Shown: one piece after another, positions 24,554 through 38,874 of the stretch
Layout of the letters: each line of letters begins with the position of its first letter
Numbering within the stretch: position 1 is the first letter of the stretch
Assembly (NCBI RefSeq): GCF_021155765.1
Contig: NC_060106.1
Coordinates: 13,170,031 to 13,234,030, forward strand
Source of the DNA: Diprion similis
Lineage: Eukaryota > Arthropoda > Insecta > Hymenoptera > Diprionidae
Direction: 5' to 3'
Length of the DNA: 64,000 nucleotides
Notes under the pieces: model-generated
Database searches by the model: none
What the model saw: the letters and a program-made list of their open reading frames with translations, nothing else
What the model was told of the DNA's origin: nothing
Translations under genes and position numbers: made by a program

Positions 24554-27175
24554 ATGGTGATTCGATACGCAATTGCAATAATGATCCTTTTGGCAAAATG
24601 TAGCATTTATATGTTGAGGGCTCAGATGAGCTTTGCTATTTTGACGATGGTGCCAAGAAATAGAGTGCTTATTCAAACTGACGACGAGTGCTTTCAAAAT
24701 GCTACATCAATGAAGATTTCTGAAAATCACCATAATCATCATTCGGTATAATAAAAAAAAATTTCCTTCTTCAGTTCATAAATTCAGCGGTAGATTTATA
24801 CTGTTTTGCTTTTTAAGAGAAAAACAAAATGTTTATCGGTAATAGTTAATATTGTGTTCATATATTTCTGCGATTCTCACACACACCATTGAATAATATG
24901 TTCTATATTGCAGCCCATTCGTAATTGGTCTGAACTTAGCATGTGTGGAGTTCTAGCTGCTTACTATGCTGGTTTCTACAGCACTGAACTTTTTGGATCG
25001 TATGTTGCCACTTTTAGCCCAAAAAGCGTAATTTCTTGGTTAATATTGTTACCCAGCATTGCAAATACACTAATCCCGCTTTTTCTTCGATTTGGAAAAT
25101 GGACAATATTTTTCATGAGAGTTTTCATTGGTATTTGCGCAGTAAGCAGTTTGATTTTTTGACAAGTGTAATTAATGGAGGAACTTTTCTCACAACTACA
25201 AAATCTTATACTGATTATAAATAATTTAAGGGGCTCAATCAGGAGTCATTTGCAATATTGACGCTGAAATGGGCTTCGCCGGATGATAGAGTATTATTTT
25301 CTGGAAGTTTATATGGTGAGTACAAGACAGATTATGTGATAAAGGATACTGAATACTATGTTGAATTTTTTGTGCTACTTAAAGTAGTCAATAACCAGTA
25401 AAGTCAAACTGTGAATTCAATTTGGAATAAATATATATATCATGTATTTTCCTTCATATATATTTATATTTCCCAAATATATATTTCATGTATTACTGTT
25501 AACTAAATGATCCTTCTACCTTACATTTAAATGTTTAAATCTTTTGTGCGGCTCTTTTTAACCACTTAACTGCCAATGCATCAATGTGGGATGATCGGAT
25601 TCCTTGACCTTAAAAATACTTAAAATTTTTTGGAGTTGCAGCATGGGTGTGCTTGACGCCGCTGTGATGCCTTGGTAGTTAAGTGGTTAATCCTCAATTC
25701 CGTTACAGAGAAAGCAAATATATTTTGTAAATCAGAATATTGTGGAGTGGTTCTTTACTGCATAAAAGGATCCAATTCGGAACTACAGGAGGAATACTTG
25801 GGACAATCTGCGGTTGGATAGGAACAGCTTATCTGGGCGAAGAACTAGGATGGGATATTCCATTTTACGCAATTGGTGCAGTTGGAATCATATTAACACC
25901 ATTTTGGTGTTTGTTAGTCACAGATTCTCCAGCTAAAAACTATTTTATCTCTGCACAAGAAAGAATCTACTTAGAAGAATCTGTTCCTGAAGGAACATAT
26001 TTGGAACTAAGAAATGTGAGATAATTTAAAGATAGAATTATAATTCTACAAGCTAACAACTCTCAGATTTTAAATATTCAAATTATTCAAACTTTGAAGA
26101 TTGTTTCAATCCCATGGTGGAGGATACTAAAAAATAAACCAGTTTGGGTATTGTGCATATTTATGTACGGTGATCTTTGGAATTTTTACTTCTGGCTCAT
26201 TTTTGGACCTAAATACCTTGTTGAAGTATCCGGCTTTACGATAAAAGAGGTAAGAAAAATAGACTTGTTAAGAAAACATATAAGAAGCTTTAACTTTAAA
26301 TTTTCCAGGCATCTTTATACATTCTGGTTCCGTACCTTACTCGACTGTTTTTCAGCGGTCTGATTACATGTATGTGGAAGATGTTTGTTAAATACAATCG
26401 GCATTTGTCTGTCGAAAGTTTTACAACAGTGAGACGTATATTCACAATTTTCTGTAAGCATTTTTCATATCTCCAGATGCTGCAGCACTAGCCTCAATCA
26501 CAATTTTTTCATTGGATAATAATGTTCAATCTCCAATATTTCGATTTAACATATTAATATTTTGCTGTATAAACATTAATATTTTGCTGTATAAACATTA
26601 ATATTTATTTGATTATCGCAATTTGCTCTCTCTTTCTCTCTGTGTTTCAGCGCATATTATACCAGGGATATTATCACTATGCTTAGGAGGGCTGAACTTG
26701 CACTGTAATCATTGGTATGCCTATATTACGATCACAGTAATGATGACATTTAATGGTGCTTCATCTGAAAGCAGTGCTGCAATTGCTCAAGACCTTTCAC
26801 CGGTTTATGGCAGTAATATAATAAGTCTAATATCTACTTTTGGAACAACTTCTGCAGTAATATCTGCCTTGACGCTCGGAGGGCTACTGCATACTAATGT
26901 AAGATTTAACACAAGTATTTTTTATAGTCCTTCTACAACTTTCTTGAGAATTTGTAACAACTACTTTGTTCCAGCATGCTATACGGAGTTGGAGAATAAT
27001 GTTTTTTGTGAATGCATCAATGTATATAGGACCAGGACTGTTGTTCATTTTATTTGGAAAAACTCGTTTACAATATTTTCACCAAGGCCTGTCCCACATA
27101 CCTGACATTAGTTCCAAAAATTTTGGGGAGAACATACAGCCAATGGCAGAAAGAAATGGTATTGTGAATTCGTAA
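24554..27175 (+). CDS. Second SLC17-family transporter, with a phase conflict between exons 3 and 4
   Basis: Exons are 24554-24745, 24914-25141, 25231-25315, about 25769-26015, 26100-26249, 26309-26453, 26651-26898 and 26975-27175. The parts line up with the neighbouring gene and the family: first helix with RAQMSFAI, then GLNQESFAILTLKWASPDDR, then FGTTGGILGTICGW, then the late helices, ending NGIVNS. It is more diverged and lacks the long loop seen in its neighbour. Exon 3 ends in phase 1 (TAT G|GTGAGT), but the only nearby acceptor for exon 4 (CATAAAAG|G ATC) needs phase 2. The frame therefore breaks by one base as written. A one-base deletion of a G, a sequencing error or an unseen noncanonical splice could explain it. 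All other junctions are clean, so either a functional gene with an error here or a very young pseudogene is possible. Confidence 0.75.
25562..25686. mobile_element. 125-bp MITE flanked by TTAA
   Basis: TTAA at 25558-25561 and 25687-25690 flank a 125-bp element with inverted ends: CCACTTAACTGCCAATGCATC on the left, and GATGCCTTGGTAGTTAAGTGG on the right. The two match in 19 of 21 positions when one is reversed. TTAA target duplication is typical of piggyBac-type elements. It lies inside intron 3 of the second SLC17 gene. Confidence 0.75.
26554..26597 (+). repeat. Two tandem copies of a 22-bp sequence
   Basis: TTAATATTTTGCTGTATAAA plus CA is repeated back to back (26554-26575 and 26576-26597) in intron 6 of the second SLC17 gene. 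The copies look exact. Confidence 0.85.
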
Positions 27176-27458
27176 AAAAAAGATTGATTGTGTTTTCACA
27201 AATTTGCACAAAGTAACACTGATCCATAAATACATTTGCAAACATTTTTTGTAGCGCTTCATGTGTAAGGTTCACAGCAAAAGTTTTTAAATACTTTTAG
27301 AGAACTTCTTTGAAAATGTGAAACTTATTTGTTTGATAAATATAAATAGAAAATAATCATTATTTGTTAGTTTTGTGTTCACTAAATTATTTGATGATAT
27401 GATTCAAAGAGATGACCAACCTGTTAAATATCCTTTGCTATATTACATGGCAATTTGA

Positions 27459-30711
<3,253 letters not shown>

Positions 30712-31202
30712 TTTTTAAATTTCCACTACCGTATTTCGAATTCTGTCACGCCAAATTAGCTGCACGCCACACACCCGATCTCACAGCACTTCTCGATTGA
30801 TGGATCTGACTCAATACTGACATGCCCAATATTAGAGATGTCACCAAATCCACTTTGCGGAAATGGGGGGGGGGGGGGGGGGGGGTCGCTGTGGCTGACA
30901 ATTCTTACCGGCTGCTGTTTTGTGTTCCAAAAAACATGCCTACTAGAAAAAAATTATTTGATCCTGGCCGATTTTTTATACCATTGAAATTGTAGGAGGA
31001 GATACACTTTGAAAAATCCAAAGTTTCGATTTTGACAGATTTTTCAATGGCACTATTTTTTTTCGCAAAGTATAGCTAATTTACTGTAAAAACACTGCTG
31101 CAAAAAGCAAGCAGCGCTTGCAGACGCCAGAATGTCGGCAAGAATGATTCCTTCAGTTTTGTGTACACGAATGGTTCAATCAAAAATTCAAAAGTATACA
31201 CG
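30712..31202. promoter_or_regulatory. Shared bidirectional promoter region of ATE1 and INTS10
   Basis: The start codons of two divergent genes are 490 bp apart, so both core promoters must lie here unless there are distal leader exons. A run of 21 G residues (30865-30885) sits in the middle. No TATA box is obvious for either gene, which is usual for housekeeping promoters. Confidence 0.6.
30865..30885 (+). repeat. Poly-G run (21)
   Basis: An uninterrupted G homopolymer in the ATE1/INTS10 divergent promoter. Length calls of such runs are unreliable in assemblies. Confidence 0.85.
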
Positions 31203-33757
31203 ATGTTGGAGAAAACTAAGAGCTCCGAAAATCTCTCGAAGGAAGAATATCTGATAATGAGAGCCAAAGAAGAACTGCCGAGGAATATTTATGCCGCCAA
31301 GTCGTGGCTGATTACAGCGAAATCGTTATTTCCCCACAGTGCCAAAGTGCAGGTTAGAAAAACGTGTAAACAATGTTGTTCGTACATACATCAATTGGTT
31401 TCATGTTCCATTAAGTACAAATTTTACCAAATAATCGTAATCGTTACCTTTGGCATGTTTTTACCATCGATGAACGAATTTTCTTTCATTTCAGTTTGAG
31501 GCGTATCGTATCGAGAAGTTATCCAAAAATGTCAAGGAAGCTGCAAAATGTTTCAGTGAAATGTATGATCGTTTATTAACATGACAATTAAAGTTGTCTC
31601 ATACCGCTTTCATTTCTTTAAACAGATTTCAGAATTTTCCGGATGACCGTGATATATGGAAAGAGATTGAAACAGTAACGGCGTGCTTAAGATCAGAACA
31701 ATGCGATCCAGAAGCAGATCTGTTATGCCAAATGTTTCAGCACATTCCTCAAGATTTGCAACATCGACTTCTTATCATGACTGCTGATCACAGTGAGGAT
31801 ACAATGGAACACTGCAAACTACTGCTCCTTCTCCTGGGACGATTTCCACAGACTATTGCTACTCACGGGGTAAATATTTATCTCACAATTTTCATTTTCT
31901 TCAGACTGATTAACATTTACTTAGTGGATTACTTCAATTATTATTTGCTTTGACAGCCACGTTTGGTGGAGACCCTGCTAACAGCAGAGAAGCACAGTCA
32001 TCCAGGTCGAGCAGTGAATGGATTTCGACGTTTACTGGCTTGTGACGCACTTCCGCTTCTTGGTTCTGCTCCCGTTGAGCTTAATCCTCGTCTGAGTTTG
32101 CGTTTACTTTGCAAAGCAGTTGAATTTTATTTGGCATACATACAACACCCTCAAGATGCTCAAATTCAGCAGCCCTGGGACAGATTATTTCAAGTGGTTG
32201 AACTTATCGGGGCTAAATTGACGTGGGAGTTAAGTTCTCTCTTTGCAACGCCTTGGAGCCGAGAAACTTATAGTGAAAGACTACAGCTTTATGCGTCGAC
32301 TCACAGTGGATCTCTGTGCGAAGAACTTGTAGCCCGACAACTTCTTGTTTGTTCTATTGTGGTACTAATGAGGGTGTTGCATGAACACGCAGCGCTCATT
32401 AATTCGGCAGAAACAACATACTGCCTTGTAGAAGCATTCGGAGAAATGAGCTATCCATCTGCTGCTGGTAAGCCCTGAAAAACGATAAAAAAAACTTTAA
32501 GTTACATAATAATTCGTTTTGTTTGCAACAAAGATCCAAAATTGAAGAGGCGAAAACGAGAAGATTCTACAGCACTAATGGTGACGAGTGATGGGGAATA
32601 TAATGGAAACGGATTGGGAATAGCTGTAAGGTTATGGGACATATTACACAGCAGCGACTACCTTCAAAGAGAAGTGGGAAAATTAAGTCAGCAATTACGA
32701 CTAGATACATGGCTGAGCTTATTCCTAACCGACCTAGCAATGTATAAGGGATTACATCGTGATGCTATGTCCAGGCTGGCGCAAGAAAGCTGTAATCTGT
32801 CTACTGAACTTCGGCTGGCTAGCTGTTGTTATTTTTTGAAAGACTATAAGGTAAATTAGCAATCATATTTTTCAACCCTGAACTCATGTTCAAATTATTA
32901 CTTCCTTTAGCCTAAAGTTTGATGAATCCAGAACTTCTTTTATTTTATGGGCTATATTACAGACAGTAATGGTCACATACCTGATTTCATTACAGAGCAT
33001 GCTCGAGCACATTGTCTTGATTACCAGTATGCTTCCAGCTGCACGTGGTAAGATTTCTATGAATCTAACTGTTCCAGCTGTACGTCATCTGCATTATCTG
33101 ACACTTGCACGTAATCCTGTTCTTCAATACTGCTCCAGGCTACTTTTGGCGTCAATTAAAGTCAGTACTGAAACTGTGAAATAAATGATGAGTTAACTCC
33201 GTTTGATTAATTAAAATTTGGTCCAACTAATCTTTAGGAAAATTTCACAATACCCGGAGGTGTTGGTGACTTAGCATTGGGGCATTCTATGGTACTAATG
33301 CAAATGGATTGGCCCCAAGAAGCTAGTACGTTGGGTATTATTACTGAACGAATTGTTAATCGTGGCTCATTCGGCTACCCATTATTTCAAGCATACATTA
33401 TATGTGTTGATATATTGGAGGAGCTCACATATTTGTGGACTGAGCACGGCGGTGGAGTATCTTTGGACATAGCCAGTGGATCAGGAATTTTACAGAGTAA
33501 GCAAATATAACTATAATGAGATAAATGTTTCAGTTAAAATGGTCGAATTCTCAAAGTTCAAAACATGCTTACATTTTTGCGATTGTCTAGGTCGGCGTAT
33601 AACAACACGTGGGGCAGATAAAGGAGTACGAGAAGAGGTGAAACAAGCTATGAGACGACAGGCTGCACGGGACGGAGTTGAACCTATGGATGACCTTATA
33701 CAGAGATTCATTGTCAACGAAAAAAATGCTATTCTTCATAGTTTGATGGGACAATAA
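31203..33757 (+). CDS. IntS10: Integrator complex subunit 10
   Basis: A subunit of the metazoan Integrator complex, which cleaves snRNA 3' ends and attenuates RNA polymerase II transcription in the nucleus. Exons are 31203-31352, 31495-31562, 31626-31869, 31957-32467, 32534-32850, 32996-33160, 33238-33496 and 33591-33757, totalling 626 residues (human 710). The match is colinear: AAKSWLITAKSLFP at the start, NFPDxxxxWxEI, LLLLLGRFPQTIATHG, FRRLLACDALPL, then DTWLSLFLTDLAMYKG, HSMVLMQMDWPQE, VDILEELTYLWTEHGGGVSL and a terminal RFIVNEKNAILHSLMGQ. The protein is all alpha-helical with no catalytic motif, as expected. The ATG at 31203 is the first in frame that leads into conserved sequence. An upstream GTG-initiated extension is not credible. 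It is shorter than vertebrate orthologues, mainly in the central linker around the basic KLKRRKRED stretch. Confidence 0.93.
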
Positions 33758-35464
33758 TTAAATGATACTGGTACAGTTGTGAAAATCATTAGTGAAATAT
33801 TTTTTTCGTGTTCATTCTAGTGTCAAAAATTCAGGAGTCTTGAAGTGTGATGCTCGGAAATTTCTCAGTTTTGTTTGTACATAAAAGTGATTTTTATAAA
33901 GACTTCCTAGTGTATTTACTTATAGCGGTCTAAGTGATACTACGTGTGAATAGCTTTATGCATAAGTCGAGAACGTTTGTATTAATTGATAAGTCTATAG
34001 CTGTATACTGTACAGAATTATTAAAAATTATCTTAAAACATAATTCTTGGATTATTTATTTATAATTGTTCTTCAGGACTTTCACAAATGGCTCCTTAAA
34101 AATAAGATTATCATCAACAATTTATATTTTTTTATTTAATATATAAATGTATAGGCTGAATATTTTTCTGTTATATAAAAAGTTTATATACTATAACGCT
34201 ATCGTATTAACAATTAAATATCTGCATTGAGTTAAGCGGGGTCTTCATTGCATTATTTTTTCATAGCTAGAATCATGTCACTATTGTTATAAATCTAACT
34301 TGAACTCAAATGACAGAAGTTAAACGGCAATGCGACACAAAGATATAGTACTAGTGTCAAATTTCTAGATACCGTTTCGAAAGTAAGTGGATTTGAAAAA
34401 CTACTAGTGCATTTAAGCCTAGAAAGTAGTACTCAACAATAAAATTCATTCTTCTTTATACAATTTGAGATTTGTGGTAGATTTACTACGATGTTAGTAT
34501 TATGACTGCCATAATCATGTAATTCTATAGTATATTTACTTGCAAGTAATATTATTCTGATATTAAAAAAAAGTTGTGCCAACTTCCAGACACCCTTCTA
34601 CATTCCACCCAAAAAATCCGAATTGGTGAGATAAGACAGCAGAGACTTTATTCTGTAACTTCAAAATAGCGTATTATTTTACTGGCTTGTAGCTACGGAA
34701 AATAAATTACTATTCAAAGTGTGGTGATTGATGTTAATACTCTTGAGGTTAATACTTCCCATGTTCAAGTTATTACAAATTGACGAGAAGATAGCTCGGG
34801 ACTGAAGTAGTAGTTCGCAACCAGTGAGCCCTACATTTTCTTTCAGATCGTTTTAGATTTGAATGTAGCGTTCATTAAAAATTATAATTAACAGAGTGAT
34901 AAAGGATTATTTCAACACTTAGTTGATGCCTTCTAAACCCATTGGTTCAAATTCTGTATTTAAAATTCTAATAATTTTCATGCTGTTGTATTTACGAGAT
35001 TGGTATTAAATGGTACTTATATCTTAGAAATCGATTGTATTGTACATATGTAGCAAATTTGAAATGAACCAAATGTGTGTTGAAGTCTGGTAAATATATT
35101 TGTTTGATTTTTCACGGTTTTTTTCCAGATAAAAACGTCATCAGGGTGTTATAAATTACTGGTGCTTCCTAAAGTAGTATTGAATATTATACTTTGAAAT
35201 ATCAAGTACGTATAAAATTAAGCATAAGCTTTGTTACAAATTCAAGCCATCAAATCGATTTCTGTGATTCAATTCGAACTCTTCAATATCGGTATAAAAT
35301 CAGTCTGATGTCTTAAGAATTATGATGAAAATGCCTACACGTACTAGAACTAGGGATGTTCTGAAAAAATGATTATATTCACGTTCTCGAACCTGGGTGC
35401 CATTTTTTTACAAATTAAACCCATAACGAATGCATAAATTTATTATTTGAACTATAGATTTGGC
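33758..35464. other. Tail-to-tail spacer between INTS10 and SEC31
   Basis: 1.7 kb, AT-rich, without a supported ORF. It probably includes a 3' UTR for INTS10. On the reverse strand, SEC31 has an AATAAA only 20 bp after its stop (35439-35444). Confidence 0.5.
35439..35444 (-). terminator. Poly(A) signal AATAAA for SEC31
   Basis: The reverse-strand hexamer 20 bp past the TAG. If it is used, the 3' UTR would be very short. Further signals lie downstream, so use is uncertain. Confidence 0.4.
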
Positions 35465-38400
35465 CTATCTGATGTATACACCAAGTTGCAAAGCACTTTG
35501 CAACAGAACTTTCAGCCCAGGCATAAATGAGGCTATCTGACTAAAATCTGGCCCGGAAACAAGTTGTGTGTGAAGTGCCAATCCACCGGTATAATTCCCG
35601 CTCTGTATCATTTCAGACATTTGATGAAGAGAAGACAGAGTACTTGGGGACAACTGAAAAAGTAACACAGTCAGTTGGCAGATACTTCTTTATTCATATC
35701 TGCCTTACAAAATCTGGCAATATCTAATTGTCTCACCTTATTTTCTCGAAGGCAATCATACAAAACTTCCAGTTTTCTCGATACTTCTTCTATCTTTCGT
35801 TTGATTTGCTGAAATAATAAGGTAATTATAAACGGAATTTCTGAAATTAGCTTTTGAAAACATTTGTTTGTGACGTAAATGAATAAGAAACACACTATTA
35901 ATCATTCAATAACTTTTCAATACACGTTATCAACTAATGAAGTTTACCGGATTCTTCGCATTGTTGTAACACTGAGTTCTGACTTCATCTAACACAGTTT
36001 TCAAGTGTACATGTTCCTCTGGTATTGGTAGTTTTGGTTTCTCAGGTTCAGCAATCCTGGCGGACTGCACAGGTTGTATTGATTCAACAGGTGGGTTGAA
36101 CTGTGATGGAAAATGTTGAGGTGGACCATATTGTTGCTGCTGTCCATAAGGTAAGTGGGAATTAGAGTAAACACCTTCTTGTGCAATTAACTGAAATGCA
36201 ATTAAACAGAATTACAACTTGTGGCCAAAATTGTGATATTGATGCTTCAGTAAGGATTGAATTGTAACAAAAAAAATTTGCATATTCAATATTTACTCTT
36301 ACATTAGGAACTGGTTCCTGTTGTGGATTGCTCCCGAAAATTGGGTGTAAGATTGGAGTTTGTGGTTGAAAGGAGTCTGCTCTTGCCTAAATAATAAAAC
36401 AATTACTTCACATCAATATTTTCAACATCATCTGAAAATGATAATTAGATTTCACCTGAAAGATGATAAGACCAAAATGTTCAGTTGTATTATTTAAAAC
36501 AACTAAGTTCTGGTAGTGTTCAGAAAATATTCCACTAAAAATAAAAGTTAGTACTTGGATTTAGCGTGGAAGCAGCCCAAGTGTAATACATTATGAAACA
36601 CTGGAAATCCTTCTGGATTATGTATCGTATTCAGCCAGGATGAATTTTAGGCATAATAAAGCCCCTGCTACTTTTTTGATATTATGGTAACAAACACTGG
36701 AACTGAATGTTCCAACTATACACGTGGAGTATAGGGAACGAGTCCCAAAATTATGAGTGGCGATAATGTAAAACAGGTGAAGAACACATTAATTCAACAG
36801 GTGATAACAGATTAAAGAACTTATTTCGGAAGTCACGCAAAATGCAAGAAGATTCGCTACCTTTGGAGTACCAGAATTCAGGTGTTTCTCTTTCCATTTC
36901 CTGCTGCCTGCATGCTCAGCGGACATTACATTATTGATGTTGACTTTCAGCAATGGCTAGGCCATTTTAGAAAGATAAACACCAATTTATTACTTTTTTC
37001 AATGCCATAACTAACAAATATTTTTTACGACTTACTTATTTTCATCTATGTTCTTTAGTTTACATTGATATTAAGAACGATCATAATTGAACCCGATACA
37101 GAATAAGAAAATTTTGAGTATTGACAATAAACTATTGAACCAAATGGTTCAATTACCTTTTTATAGGGCCATGTTGGCTTTGACATTTCTTCATTTTTAG
37201 TACTTCAAGTTAGAAGACTCACCTGTACACGACTAGTATTTGCATTTGGAGGGTCGTTCCAGCCAGACTGTTGCGAATTGTGTTGATAACTGATTTCGTT
37301 ACTGTATGTTTGAGTTGGTGGTGGTTGTGGTTGCGCACTAACAGGGTTGTACATGGACGTTTGAGCAGTATTTTGCATAGGATTCATTATATCAGGTTGT
37401 GAAGGCTTGGACAGGCTGGTTGCTGGTTGATTAAGCACTGGATTTTGTTGATTGGAATAAAAATTTGGTGACACAGTAGGTTGCACCGGAAAAGAGTTTT
37501 GTTGGGAAAACCCTTGCACAGGTGGAACTTGAGATTGTGGCTGATTGTTATACGTCTGAAGTGTAGGAGCAAAAGAATTTTGATTGCCATATGGACTTCC
37601 AAAGGAACTTGTTTTTACAGATGGGTCGAGAATGTACTTTGAACGAGCTTGTGGACCGACACTTGAAGGTCTAGACCCAGTGGGATTTGATCCTATTGAG
37701 GGTGGTGGCGGTGGAGGTTGAACCGCAGGTACAGCTGGTTGCTGCCCGTAAGTTTGTGGTGCATATTGATCAGCAAATGTTGATTGAATAGATTGATTTG
37801 GTATCGCTCCAAATTGGCCTGATTGTGGACCCCCAAATTGATTTGTACCAGGTCCATATATTTGTTTAGTGGGTGTTGTGTTCCAATTATTTTGTGGTAT
37901 TGCTGCATGTGAAGGATCGTATGCTTGTTGTGGAGGAAGCATAGGCTGAGTGGATCTTCTGGATTGGCTGTAGTAAGTCTGTTGATCTGGTATTGATGCT
38001 CTGGGTTGTGCTTGCTGCGCAGTCGGTTGAATATACCCTAAGGCTTTACAGAGGCGATCTCTCAGAGCCGCGATTCTGGCTTCTTGACTGTTACCGAGAT
38101 AAATTAAAGCAGCTTCTAGATTGCCTTCTGCAGCCAACATTTCAGCATATTGAGATAGTAGGACAGCCGCATTTCCTTCTATTTTAACATCTATGTTTCC
38201 TTGCGCTTCTAAAACCTTCTGCATGATAGTTACTAACTCCACAACTTCTTGAACCTTTTCTTCTGATGCTTCGATCATTTTGTTTAAGTTTCCAGAACAA
38301 ATGTAACAAAACTGAGACTCTCGTTTGAAGATTGGATCACCACTAGATACCAATCGATCACCGAGCACATCTGAAAGAACAATGTTCAGTATTTCAATCA

Positions 38401-38827
38401 TACTACGTGACAATTTATTTCAGTTAAACTACTACAATCAATGCCCATTTATTCTCCAATCGGATATATTCACAGAGTATAGTAGTGTTTCGCTCGTGTT
38501 CGAGACTACAAAACGAGAGGACTTGAGTTAAAATCGCCAGCGTGTCGAAGAATACCTGAATGGTGACTCGTAGAAATTGTAAGACAGGGCATATTGTTTA
38601 AGGACCGAATCGACAAACTGAGGTTTGAACTCGGTCCAGCTACACGTGGGCAAGTTATTTTGCAGTTTCTTTGCCTCGGTACAAATGTGAGTAAGAATTT
38701 TTACTGAACATCTTAACACAGCTACAGATGCATAATGATGATTACTTATCCATCTCTCCCTCACCCTGCACAAGTTAATCACTTATGGGAACATACAACA
38801 AAGGATATGACGGGACCAGAGTTATTA

Positions 38828-38874
<47 letters not shown>

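Noticed and set aside
37150-37200. Possible extra SEC31 exon ending AAAAAG|GTAATT
   Set aside because: It would leave an intron of about 20 bp after exon 9, too short to splice, and the frame from exon 9 to the exon at 36303-36386 already closes.
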